DNA of 64,000 nucleotides, taken from the NCBI RefSeq assembly GCF_029873475.1, contig NZ_CP123499.1, forward strand, positions 1,178,001-1,242,000. Reading direction: 5' to 3'. Position numbers and translations under genes: made by a program. Shown piece by piece: positions 1 to 8,149 of the stretch (its first letter is position 1; each line of letters opens with the position of its first letter). The DNA comes from Arsenophonus sp. aPb. GTDB lineage: Bacteria; Pseudomonadota; Gammaproteobacteria; Enterobacterales; Enterobacteriaceae. The notes under the pieces were generated by a model. The model saw only the letters and a list, made by a program, of their open reading frames with translations. It did not search any database and was not told where the DNA came from.

Positions 1-883
1 GGCCTTGTAGTAATTCGGTAACTGTTCGTTCGAGGGCGATACCAAAATCAGGATGGGCACCAAAAGAAGCAAAACAAGTGCCATTATTGGGATTGAAAAG
101 TACCACACAGATAACTGGGTATTTGCCACCGAGAGAAGCATCAAAACAGAAAATTGGAAAACCTTCTTCTGCTAATTTAGCGACCGCTTCACCAACGCCA
201 GGGTAGCGCTGCATAACAGGTTCAGGAATAACAGGTAAACTGATTCGCTCGGCAATAATACGATTTTTAATATGACGCTCAAAGATCTCTGATAATGCCT
301 GAACTCGCGCTTCATGTTGCGTATTACCGGCTGACATGCCATTCGATACATACAAATTACCAATAATATTCATCGGAATATAAACAGTTTGTTGATCGGA
401 TTGGCGGATAAAAGGTAATGCACAAATCCCGCGTTGTTTATTACTTGATTGTAAATCAATTAGCATGCTAGCAGACAGATTATTATCAGGATCGTAGAAA
501 GCACGTAATTTTGCGTCCAAAATCCCATCAGGTAAATGATCGTCAGGCGTTAATGCAAACCACTTTTCATTGGGATAGTGGACAAACTTGCCACTCGCAA
601 TTTTAGCGCCCAGATAAAAATCAGCGAAAAAGTAATTGGTGGCTAAACGTTCAAAATATTCGCCCAATGCAGAGGCTAAGGCCGCTTTTTTACTGGCGCC
701 TTTGCCGTTAGTAAAACATAAAGGGCAGTCTCGATCACGGATATGAACTGACCAGACATTCGGCACAGGGTTTAACCAAGAGGCTTCTTCAATATGAAAA
801 CCGAGTTTTTTAAGCTGCTGTTGAAAAGTGGTAATAGAATCTTCTAAGGCGGCATCTTTGCCAGGAATAAAAGTTTGGCTCAT
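1..883 (-). CDS. ycaO: YcaO, ATP-dependent cyclodehydratase-family protein (3' part beyond left edge)
   Basis: The gene reads leftwards from an ATG at 883 and is still open at base 1, giving 294 codons of a protein that is about 586 residues in E. coli. It begins MSQTFIPGKDAALEDS, almost identical to E. coli YcaO. The visible part holds the YcaO ATP/Mg-binding region, with the acidic motifs ALGEYFER and ALSEIFER. In E. coli YcaO is needed for methylthiolation of ribosomal protein S12 together with RimO; that role is family knowledge. It is divergent from the asparaginase gene, with 187 bp between them. The C-terminal half lies outside the window, so intactness cannot be judged. Confidence 0.95.
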   Translation of the reverse strand, partial: MSQTFIPGKDAALEDSITTFQQQLKKLGFHIEEASWLNPVPNVWSVHIRDRDCPLCFTNGKGASKKAALASALGEYFERLATNYFFADFYLGAKIASGKFVHYPNEKWFALTPDDHLPDGILDAKLRAFYDPDNNLSASMLIDLQSSNKQRGICALPFIRQSDQQTVYIPMNIIGNLYVSNGMSAGNTQHEARVQALSEIFERHIKNRIIAERISLPVIPEPVMQRYPGVGEAVAKLAEEGFPIFCFDASLGGKYPVICVVLFNPNNGTCFASFGAHPDFGIALERTVTELLQG

Positions 884-1070
884 AAATTAGGTTACTTATT
901 CGTGTTTGATAACTAAAAGGTGATAATACGGCATTTTTGTTAGCTTCTCTATTCACTAGCAAATAGGAGGAAAACGTAATATTGAAATTAATCGCTGTTT
1001 TGGCTGCTAATCACAGAAATATATTTTGCAATTTATATAATTTTACCAAATTTTAAAATGGGATTTTATT

Positions 1071-2114
1071 ATGAAGAAGTTAAATATTTCTTTATTAGTT
1101 GGCGCTATGATGTTAACTAACAGTGCTGTTTCTGCCTTACCAACTATTACGGTACTCGCTACTGGCGGTACGATTGCTGGTGGCGGTGATTCAGCGACTC
1201 AATCCCAATATACAGCCGGTAAAGTTAGTATTGATGCATTAATTAATGCGGTACCTGAAATAGAGAAAATTGCCCATCTTAATGGCGAACAAATTGTTAA
1301 TATGGGTTCACAAGATATGAATGATCAGGTATGGCTAACTCTAGCAAAGAAAATTAATGCTGATTGTGATAAAACAGCAGGTTTTATTATTACCCATGGT
1401 ACTGATACGCTGGAGGAGACCGCTTATTTTTTACATTTAACCACCCATTGTTATAAACCGATTGTAATGGTTGGTGCGATGAAGCCGGCTACAGCATTAG
1501 GGACTGATGGGCCATTAAATCTCTATAACGCCGTTATTGTTGCCACTGACCAAGAGGCGGGCAAACGGGGAGTTTTATTAGCCATGGACGACAAAGTGAT
1601 TAGCGGTCGTAATGTGGTTAAAATGAATACCAATTTTGTTGAAGCATTTGAAGCGGTTAATGCAGGCCCAGAAGGTTTTATCTACAATGGCAAGGTGCAC
1701 TATTTAAGTGCGGCCGAACCCAGAGCAGATAAGGCTATTTTTGATATTAGTCAGTTAGATCAATTACCTAAAGTTGGCATTGTTTATAATTATTCAAATG
1801 CATCGGCACTGCCAGCCAAGTCATTTATCTATCATGGCTATCAAGGCATTGTGAGTGCTGGAGTGGGTAACGGTAACATGTATAATAAAATTTTTACGGT
1901 ACTGGCTGATGCGGTAAAACAGGGAATAGGGGTGGTTCGCGCTAGTCGTGTTCCGACCGGTTTTATAACGCGAAATGCAGAAGTTGATGATAGTAAATAT
2001 GGATTTGTTGCTGCTGAACGTTTGAATCCACAAAAGGCTCGGGTTTTACTCCAATTAGCCTTGACCCAAACCCATGATCCAATAAAAATTCAAGCGATGT
2101 TTGATAAGTATTAA
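1071..2114 (+). CDS. ansB: Periplasmic L-asparaginase, type II
   Basis: Hydrolyses L-asparagine to aspartate and ammonia in the periplasm. The 347-residue product starts with a Sec signal peptide (residues 1-22, cleavage after AVSA), so the mature chain would begin LPTITVLA, like mature E. coli AnsB (LPNITILA). The first catalytic threonine is T31 in TGGTIAGGG. The second is in THGTDT near residue 110, and the catalytic lysine is in the later VVKMNTN stretch. The C-terminal region matches AnsB closely (NPQKARVLLQLALTQT). In E. coli ansB is elsewhere and this position holds ycaP, so the gene has a different location here. A TCACA half-site at 1012-1016 hints at CRP control but has no convincing partner half. 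Confidence 0.95.
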   Translation: MKKLNISLLVGAMMLTNSAVSALPTITVLATGGTIAGGGDSATQSQYTAGKVSIDALINAVPEIEKIAHLNGEQIVNMGSQDMNDQVWLTLAKKINADCDKTAGFIITHGTDTLEETAYFLHLTTHCYKPIVMVGAMKPATALGTDGPLNLYNAVIVATDQEAGKRGVLLAMDDKVISGRNVVKMNTNFVEAFEAVNAGPEGFIYNGKVHYLSAAEPRADKAIFDISQLDQLPKVGIVYNYSNASALPAKSFIYHGYQGIVSAGVGNGNMYNKIFTVLADAVKQGIGVVRASRVPTGFITRNAEVDDSKYGFVAAERLNPQKARVLLQLALTQTHDPIKIQAMFDKY

Positions 2115-2261
2115 TTCGTTATCTAAATATGCTGTTTGCCAGCCAAATATTTTATTTATGCAATTAAAAATTAAATGATTGCAGCTGTTTTACGGTAATG
2201 TTAAAACCTAACCAGAGATTAAATAAAAGTAAAAGTTTAATTAGGTCAATAAGGGTGGGTG

Positions 2262-3350
2262 ATGAGTCAGATATATAATTTTAGTGCTGGTCCGGCCATG
2301 TTACCAGTAGACGTTTTGCGCTGTGCGCAGCAAGATCTTTGTAATTGGAACAGTATGGGTGTTTCGGTGATGGAAATAAGCCATCGCAGTGAAGCATTTA
2401 TGGAGATTGTTAGACAAGCTGAATACAATCTACGTGAACTACTCAAAATACCTGATAATTATAAAATTCTTTTTTGTCATGGTGGTGCCAGAGGCCAATT
2501 TGCTGCCTTGCCATTAAATTTATTTCAGGCTGATGAAACTGTTGACTACATTGTTGGTGGTTATTGGGCAAAATCTGCTGCGCAAGAGGCAGCAAAATAT
2601 TGTACCGTTAATGAGATTGATATTCGGCTTGAAAAATCAGCTTATTTGAGCATGCAACCGATGGAAGAATGGTCATTAACGACCAATGCCAAATATCTGC
2701 ATTATTGCCCCAATGAGACAATTGACGGTATTGCTATCCACACACTACCTGATTTTGCCGCCGATAAAATCGTGATTGCTGATTACTCCTCAGCGATCTT
2801 ATCGCAACCACTCGATGTGAGCCGATTTGGGGTTATTTATGCTGGGGCGCAAAAAAATATTGGTCCAGCCGGTATCACATTGGTTATCATACGGGAAGAT
2901 TTATTAGGCCAAGCGAGAAAAACAACGCCTTCTATCCTTGATTACACAATCTTGGCTAAAAATGACTCAATGTACAATACACCACCAACTTTTGCCTGGT
3001 ATCTATCGGGTATGGTGTTTAAATGGTTAAAACAGCAGGGTGGGTTACAAGAAATAGCAAGACGTAATCAAGAAAAGGCCCGCTTACTGTATGATGTTAT
3101 AGATAACAGCCAGTTTTATATTAATCGAGTCGATCCAGTTAATCGTTCGCTAATGAATGTTCCATTCCAAATGATAAAACCTAACTTAGATAGTAAATTT
3201 ATCCAAGCGGCAGAGCAGCAAGGACTGCTTTTTCTGAAAGGGCATAAAGCAGCGGGCGGAATGCGTGCTTCAATTTATAATGCGATGCCCTTGGCTGGAG
3301 TGCAGAAACTAGTTGATTTTATGATTGATTTTGAACAGCGGAATAAATAA
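2262..3350 (+). CDS. serC: Phosphoserine aminotransferase SerC
   Basis: PLP enzyme of serine and pyridoxine synthesis (3-phosphohydroxypyruvate to phosphoserine). The ATG at 2262 behind AAGGGTGGG is preferred over the adjacent in-frame GTG at 2259, because the family begins M-x-Q-x-[FY]-NFSAGPA. The product is 362 residues, the usual length. The PLP lysine is in YAGAQKNIGPAG near residue 198, and PNETIDGIAI and GGMRASIYNAMPL are conserved. The phosphate-binding loop reads CHGGARGQ, where E. coli has CHGGGRGQ, a mild change. As in other enterobacteria it precedes aroA, with a hairpin in the 113 bp between them. Confidence 0.96.
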   Translation: MSQIYNFSAGPAMLPVDVLRCAQQDLCNWNSMGVSVMEISHRSEAFMEIVRQAEYNLRELLKIPDNYKILFCHGGARGQFAALPLNLFQADETVDYIVGGYWAKSAAQEAAKYCTVNEIDIRLEKSAYLSMQPMEEWSLTTNAKYLHYCPNETIDGIAIHTLPDFAADKIVIADYSSAILSQPLDVSRFGVIYAGAQKNIGPAGITLVIIREDLLGQARKTTPSILDYTILAKNDSMYNTPPTFAWYLSGMVFKWLKQQGGLQEIARRNQEKARLLYDVIDNSQFYINRVDPVNRSLMNVPFQMIKPNLDSKFIQAAEQQGLLFLKGHKAAGGMRASIYNAMPLAGVQKLVDFMIDFEQRNK

Positions 3351-3367
3351 ATTAAATAATCCTTTAT

Positions 3368-3396
3368 GGTTAGATTGGTAACGATACCGTCTAACC
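3368..3396 (+). terminator. Hairpin in the serC-aroA spacer (possible attenuator)
   Basis: GGTTAGA (3368-3374) pairs with TCTAACC (3390-3396), and an inner GGT/ACC pair shortens the loop. No T-run follows, so full termination is unlikely. It may reduce read-through into aroA or mark an RNA processing point. Confidence 0.4.
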
Positions 3397-3463
3397 CTAT
3401 CAAATGAATATAAATGTGATGTAAATAATATATCCAACTTTGTTATTGGAGAGTCTACTGTTA

Positions 3464-4747
3464 ATGCAAACCCTAACCATACCACCCATTTCTTACATTG
3501 AAGGTACTATCAATCTCCCTGGCTCGAAAAGTATTTCTAACCGGGTACTATTGTTAGCTGCATTAGCACAAGGCCAAACTGTAATAACTAATCTTCTTGC
3601 TAGTGATGATATTCGTTATATGCTTAATGCTCTGACAGCATTGGGGATTGAATATCAATTATCTCAAGATCTTACTACCTGTATTGTAAAAGGCAGTGGA
3701 CATTATTTTAGCCATCAACAAGGTTTAGAAATTTTTCTCGGTAATGCAGGTACCGCTATGCGCCCTCTAAGTGCGGTTTTAGCGTTGGCGGACAATGATA
3801 TTGTCTTAACCGGCGAGCCTAGAATGAAAGAGCGACCTATTGGTCATCTGATTGATGCACTACAGCAAGGCGGAGCAATTATTGACTATCTTGAACAGCC
3901 TGGTTATCCGCCGATAAGAATAAAAGGTGGTTTTCAAGGTGGGAGTATCACGGTAGAGGGACATGTCTCTAGCCAATTTTTAACCGCACTTTTAATGGCC
4001 GCACCATTGGCGCCTAATGATACGACGATTCAGATCAAAGGCGAGCTTGTTTCTAAGCCTTATATTGACATTACTCTTGCACTGATGCGTAGTTTTGGCG
4101 TTGAGGTGGACAATCAGCACTATTGTCAATTTCATATTAAAGCCGGACAACAATATATTTCACCAGGCAATTATCTCGTTGAGGGCGATGCCTCCTCGGC
4201 CTCCTATTTTTTAGCTGCCGCAGCCATCAAAGGTGGTACCGTTAGGGTAACGGGTATCGGCAAAGATAGCTTGCAAGGCGATACCCAATTTGCTGCGGTA
4301 CTTGAAAAAATGGGCGCCAAAATACGTTGGAGAAAAGATTTTATTGAATGTCAACGGGGTGAGTTAATTGGTATTGATATGGATATGAATGCGATCCCAG
4401 ATGCTGCGATGACGGTTGCTACTTTAGCACTGTTTGCGCAAGGTGAAACGATTATTCGTAATATTTATAACTGGCGGGTGAAAGAAACTGACAGATTAAC
4501 AGCGATGGCAACCGAATTAGCAAAAGTTGGTGCTAAAGTAGAAGAAGGACGTGACTATATACGTATTTTACCGCCTCAATTATTGCAGCATGCTGAAATA
4601 GAAACTTACAATGATCATCGTATGGCGATGTGTTTTTCACTGGTCGCTTTGTCAGATAGCCCGGTTACTATTTTGGATCCCAATTGTACCGCTAAGACTT
4701 TTCCAGACTATTTTAATCAGCTAGAAAAATTAAGTTATCGCGACTAG
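3464..4747 (+). CDS. aroA: EPSP synthase AroA (3-phosphoshikimate 1-carboxyvinyltransferase)
   Basis: Shikimate-pathway enzyme joining shikimate-3-phosphate and phosphoenolpyruvate. The ATG at 3464 gives MQTLTIPP and 427 residues, the same length as E. coli AroA; a TTG at 3440 would add eight unconserved residues. GGAG at 3448-3451 is the likely ribosome binding site. Conserved motifs include NLPGSKSISNR near residue 18, LGNAGTAMRPL near residue 90, VKETDR and YNDHRMAM near residue 390. The NAGTAMRP loop looks like the standard class I enzyme. It follows serC on the same strand; ycaL, next in E. coli, is absent. Confidence 0.97.
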   Translation: MQTLTIPPISYIEGTINLPGSKSISNRVLLLAALAQGQTVITNLLASDDIRYMLNALTALGIEYQLSQDLTTCIVKGSGHYFSHQQGLEIFLGNAGTAMRPLSAVLALADNDIVLTGEPRMKERPIGHLIDALQQGGAIIDYLEQPGYPPIRIKGGFQGGSITVEGHVSSQFLTALLMAAPLAPNDTTIQIKGELVSKPYIDITLALMRSFGVEVDNQHYCQFHIKAGQQYISPGNYLVEGDASSASYFLAAAAIKGGTVRVTGIGKDSLQGDTQFAAVLEKMGAKIRWRKDFIECQRGELIGIDMDMNAIPDAAMTVATLALFAQGETIIRNIYNWRVKETDRLTAMATELAKVGAKVEEGRDYIRILPPQLLQHAEIETYNDHRMAMCFSLVALSDSPVTILDPNCTAKTFPDYFNQLEKLSYRD

Positions 4748-4763
4748 CATGTATCAGCAACAT

Positions 4764-4793
4764 AGCATAATACTGAACGACGAGTATTATGCT
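4764..4793 (+). terminator. 11-bp inverted repeat after aroA
   Basis: AGCATAATACT (4764-4774) and AGTATTATGCT (4783-4793) are perfectly complementary around an 8-nt loop. The downstream TTATTAGG is a poor U-tract, so this is a likely but weak terminator or 3'-end stabiliser for serC-aroA. Confidence 0.5.
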
Positions 4794-4923
4794 TATTAGG
4801 CTAAATCTGGTCTAAACATCTCTTTGTTTTCCTTAATAGAATGAATTGAGTATAATAGGGTACTTATTAGCCTGATAGAGCGTATTTGCTGAAAATGCAA
4901 TTCTATCAAAAAGGAGGAGTATA

Positions 4924-5610
4924 ATGGTGGTTTTACCTCCCGTTATCACAGTTGATGGTCCAAGTGGCGCAGGTAAAGGTACATTATGTCAGGCATTGGC
5001 AAATAAGCTGGGTTGGCAGTTACTTGATTCTGGCGCTATTTACCGTGTTCTGGCTTTAGCAGCATTACATCATCATGTTGATATTCATTCTGAAGAAGCA
5101 TTAGTTCCATTAGCTGCGAATCTTGATGTCCGTTTCGAACCAAGAGAAAAAGAATTAGCAGTTATGCTTGAGGGGGAGGATGTTAGTAATGAAATTCGTA
5201 GTGAAGTTGTTGGTAATACGGCATCTCTTACCGCAACTTTTCCTCGAGTGAGAGAAGCATTATTACGTCGGCAAAGGGCATTCCGCACTAAACCGGGTCT
5301 GATTGCTGATGGTCGTGACATGGGTACGGTGGTTTTTCCAGACGCACCGGTAAAGATTTTTCTCGATGCCACACCGGAAGAGCGTGCTCGTAGGCGGCTG
5401 CAACAGTTGCAGGACAAAGGCTTTGATGTTAAATTAAGCGATCTTTTAGTTGATATTAAAGAGCGTGATTATCGTGATCGTAATAGGCTGATTGCGCCTT
5501 TGGTGCCTGCAAAAGATGCGTTGATTCTGGATTCAACAAAGTTATCTATTGAAGGAGTCATCAAGCAGGCACTTGCTTATGTGAAAAAAAAGCAAATATT
5601 ATCTATATAA
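4924..5610 (+). CDS. cmk: Cytidylate kinase Cmk
   Basis: Phosphorylates CMP and dCMP with ATP. The 228-residue protein has the P-loop GPSGAGKGT at residues 12-20, the nucleotide-monophosphate-binding LLDSGAIYR, the RDMGTVVFP segment and the lid-type arginines in PEERARRRLQQ. The start is fixed by an excellent Shine-Dalgarno AAGGAGGAG, 5 nt before the ATG. A good -10 box, TATAAT, is at 4851-4856, but no clear -35 at the right distance was seen. It lies 168 bp upstream of rpsA, an arrangement widely conserved in enterobacteria. Confidence 0.96.
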   Translation: MVVLPPVITVDGPSGAGKGTLCQALANKLGWQLLDSGAIYRVLALAALHHHVDIHSEEALVPLAANLDVRFEPREKELAVMLEGEDVSNEIRSEVVGNTASLTATFPRVREALLRRQRAFRTKPGLIADGRDMGTVVFPDAPVKIFLDATPEERARRRLQQLQDKGFDVKLSDLLVDIKERDYRDRNRLIAPLVPAKDALILDSTKLSIEGVIKQALAYVKKKQILSI

Positions 5611-5641
5611 TATGCTCAATATTGACATATAATAAGTGAAT

Positions 5642-5778
5642 ACACCTTTTTGGTGTAGCTGAATTTTTGTTCAGTTAAGTAAAGCTTTGTAACAAGGAGT
5701 GTTGCGAGGTATGTAAAATAACCCCATTTGGCAGGATGTTGAATGGAAGTTAAAATTAAAATTTTTGAAGATCTTACT
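5642..5778 (+). promoter_or_regulatory. rpsA leader with tandem hairpins
   Basis: Two small hairpins follow each other: ACACC-TTTTT-GGTGT (5642-5656) and CTGAA/TTCAG (5659-5663 with 5670-5674). In E. coli the rpsA translation start region lacks a strong Shine-Dalgarno, folds into several hairpins and is autoregulated by S1. Here too the immediate upstream sequence (GAAGATCTTACT) has only a weak binding site. Its role is inferred from that analogy. Confidence 0.45.
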
Positions 5779-7452
5779 ATGACAGAATCTTTTGCTCAAC
5801 TCTTTGAAGAATCTTTACAGAGTATCGAAACCCGTCCAGGGGCTATTGTTCGTGGTGTTGTTGTTGCTATCGACAAAGATGTCGTGTTAGTTGATGCCGG
5901 TCTGAAATCAGAATCAGCGATCCCAGTAGAACAATTTAAAAATGTGCAAGGTGAGCTAGAAATTCAGGTTGGTGACGAAATTGATGTTGCTTTAGACGCA
6001 GTAGAAGATGGTTTCGGTGAAACTATTCTGTCTCGCGAAAAAGCGAAACGCCATGAAGCTTGGTTGATGCTAGAAAAAGCCTATGAAGATGCCGAAACAG
6101 TTATGGGTATTATCAATGGCAAAGTGAAAGGTGGTTTCACAGTAGAATTAAAAGGTATTCGTGCATTTTTACCCGGTTCCCTGGTTGATGTTCGCCCAGT
6201 TCGTGACACAACTCACCTGGAAGGTAAAGAGCTTGAGTTCAAAGTTATCAAACTGGATCAGAAACGCAATAATGTTGTTGTTTCCCGTCGTGCTGTTATT
6301 GAGTCTGAAAGCAGTGCAGAACGTGATCACTTACTGGAAAACCTGCAGGAAGGCATGGAAGTTAAGGGGATTGTTAAGAACTTAACTGACTATGGTGCAT
6401 TCGTTGATCTGGGCGGTGTTGATGGCTTACTACACATTACTGACATGGCTTGGAAACGTGTTAAACACCCAAGTGAAATTGTTAATGTTGGTGATGAAAT
6501 CAATGTTAAAGTATTGAAGTTTGATCGTGATCGTACACGTGTCTCTTTAGGCCTGAAACAGCTTGGCGAAGATCCTTGGGTAGCTATTGCTAAGCGTTAT
6601 CCAGAAGGTACTAAACTGACAGGAAAAGTCACTAATCTTACTGATTATGGTTGCTTTGTTGAAATTGAGGAAGGTGTTGAAGGTTTAGTACACGTTTCCG
6701 AAATGGATTGGACTAATAAAAATATCCATCCATCTAAAGTTGTTAATGTGGGTGATGTTGTTGAAGTTATGGTGCTGGATATTGACGAAGAGCGTCGTCG
6801 TATCTCCTTAGGTTTGAAACAGTGTAAACCAAATCCATGGCAGCAATTTGCAGAAACGCACAATAAGAATGATCGTGTAGAAGGTAAAATAAAATCGATT
6901 ACTGATTTTGGTATCTTCATCGGTTTAGAAGGTGGTATTGATGGCTTAGTTCATCTGTCTGATATTTCTTGGAATGTTGCAGGTGAAGAAGCGGTTCGTG
7001 AATACAAAAAAGGCGATGAAATTGCTGCTGTTGTATTACAAGTTGACGCTGAACGCGAACGTATTTCTTTGGGTATTAAACAGTTAGCGGAAGATCCATT
7101 TAATAACTATCTGTCTGCTCATAAGAAAGGTGTAATCGTTACCGGTAAAGTAGTTGCTGTTGATGCCAAAGGTGCAACGATTGAGTTGGCTGCGGGTGTT
7201 GAAGGCCACTTACGTGCATCAGAAGCTTCACGTGATCGTGTGGAAGATACGACTCAAGTATTGAACGTTGGTGATACAGTTGAAGCCAAATATACTGGCG
7301 TTGATCGTAAAAACCGTATCATTACCTTGTCTGTTCGTGCAAAAGATGAAGCAGATGAAAAAGATGCTATTGCTTCTGTAAACAAACAGGAAGATAGCAA
7401 TTTTGCAAATAATGCTATGGCTGAAGCGTTCAAAGCAGCGAAAGGCGAATAA
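5779..7452 (+). CDS. rpsA: 30S ribosomal protein S1
   Basis: Largest ribosomal protein, which helps load mRNA on the 30S subunit. The ATG at 5779 (MTESFAQLFEES) gives 557 residues, identical in length to E. coli S1; an in-frame ATG at 5743 would add 12 residues with no family support. Six S1/OB-fold repeats are visible, with recurring motifs such as VKNLTDYGAFVDLGGVDGLL, TNLTDYGCFVEI and KSITDFGIFIGL. The C-terminus ends NNAMAEAFKAAKGE, as in E. coli. Codon use is more GC-rich than in neighbours, as expected for a highly expressed gene. It is followed 62 bp later by ihfB. Confidence 0.98.
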   Translation: MTESFAQLFEESLQSIETRPGAIVRGVVVAIDKDVVLVDAGLKSESAIPVEQFKNVQGELEIQVGDEIDVALDAVEDGFGETILSREKAKRHEAWLMLEKAYEDAETVMGIINGKVKGGFTVELKGIRAFLPGSLVDVRPVRDTTHLEGKELEFKVIKLDQKRNNVVVSRRAVIESESSAERDHLLENLQEGMEVKGIVKNLTDYGAFVDLGGVDGLLHITDMAWKRVKHPSEIVNVGDEINVKVLKFDRDRTRVSLGLKQLGEDPWVAIAKRYPEGTKLTGKVTNLTDYGCFVEIEEGVEGLVHVSEMDWTNKNIHPSKVVNVGDVVEVMVLDIDEERRRISLGLKQCKPNPWQQFAETHNKNDRVEGKIKSITDFGIFIGLEGGIDGLVHLSDISWNVAGEEAVREYKKGDEIAAVVLQVDAERERISLGIKQLAEDPFNNYLSAHKKGVIVTGKVVAVDAKGATIELAAGVEGHLRASEASRDRVEDTTQVLNVGDTVEAKYTGVDRKNRIITLSVRAKDEADEKDAIASVNKQEDSNFANNAMAEAFKAAKGE

Positions 7453-7468
7453 ATTAAGTTAATCATAG

Positions 7469-7485
7469 GGCAACATTTTGTTGCC
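7469..7485 (+). other. Small hairpin between rpsA and ihfB
   Basis: GGCAAC (7469-7474) pairs with GTTGCC (7480-7485) over a 5-nt loop. No T-run follows, so it is a partial stop or processing structure at most. It separates the very highly expressed rpsA from ihfB. Confidence 0.35.
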
Positions 7486-7514
7486 TCGTAACGGTAGTTT
7501 AGGGGGGAGGTACT

Positions 7515-7799
7515 ATGACCAGGTCTGAATTAATTGAAAGACTTATTAACCAATTAGCTCATATACCAGCAAAACTTATTGAAGAAGCTGTGAAAGAAAT
7601 GCTTGATCATATGGTAATAACACTTGCTAAGGGAGAGCGTATTGAGATCCGCGGATTCGGCAGTTTTTCTCTTCATTACCGTGCACCGCGCATCGGTCGT
7701 AATCCGAAAACGGGTGACAAAGTTGATTTGAAAGGAAAACATGTTCCTCACTTCAAGCCTGGTAAAGAATTACGTGATCGCGTTAATATTTATGCATAA
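7515..7799 (+). CDS. ihfB: Integration host factor subunit beta
   Basis: DNA-bending protein that pairs with IhfA, binding the minor groove with a beta-ribbon arm and proline intercalation. It is 94 residues, exactly the E. coli length. The DNABII signature IRGFGSFSLHYRAPRIGRNP is present with the key proline in the arm tip (GRNPKTG). It has a strong Shine-Dalgarno (GGGGGGAGG) just upstream of the ATG. The start MTRSELIERL matches the family. Confidence 0.97.
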   Translation: MTRSELIERLINQLAHIPAKLIEEAVKEMLDHMVITLAKGERIEIRGFGSFSLHYRAPRIGRNPKTGDKVDLKGKHVPHFKPGKELRDRVNIYA

Positions 7800-7830
7800 A
7801 AATTAACAGATTTAATTTGTTTATTCTATT

Positions 7831-7862
7831 AAAATGGCGTCTTAATTAAGACGCCATTTTTA
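7831..7862 (+). terminator. Rho-independent terminator of rpsA-ihfB
   Basis: AATGGCGTCTTAA (7833-7845) is directly followed by its reverse complement (7846-7858) and then T residues. The whole 7831-7860 segment is a perfect 30-bp palindrome. The flanking A-run and T-run make it usable from both strands. Confidence 0.92.
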
Positions 7863-8149
7863 TTGTCATAGTCGATTTTTCCCATACAAAATTTTCCATT
7901 ATTAAAGCCCTCTCTTGATTGTTTCAAAGGCTTATTTTTTAATTTATTAAAAATAATAATAAAATTTTATAATCAAAAAATAAATTTTCTTCACAAAAAC
8001 TAGTTGGGAATCATCTCGCAAAAAAATGAAAATAGTAAAAAAGAAATAAATATTTTTTCGGCTTTTCATGGGCAATGTCATTTATCTTTTTGAATTATAT
8101 TAATAATATGACTAATTTCCTGATATTGATTTAGTCAGGAAAGCGCTAC
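7863..8149. other. Gene-free AT-rich spacer before comEC
   Basis: About 290 bp, nearly all A and T, with no open frame of note. It must carry the comEC promoter, but no convincing -35/-10 pair or operator could be picked out in such AT-rich sequence. The comEC ribosome binding site (CAGGAAAG, 8136-8143) is at its right end. Confidence 0.6.

Noticed and set aside
970..1050. Small TTG-started frame after AGGAGG upstream of ansB, and a CRP half-site TCACA
   Set aside because: The frame is about 24 codons with a non-standard start and wide spacing, and the CRP site lacks the second half. Not strong enough to call.
5085..5417. Minus-strand open frame of 110 codons across cmk
   Set aside because: It lies fully within cmk, which has strong family support; the frame is a shadow.
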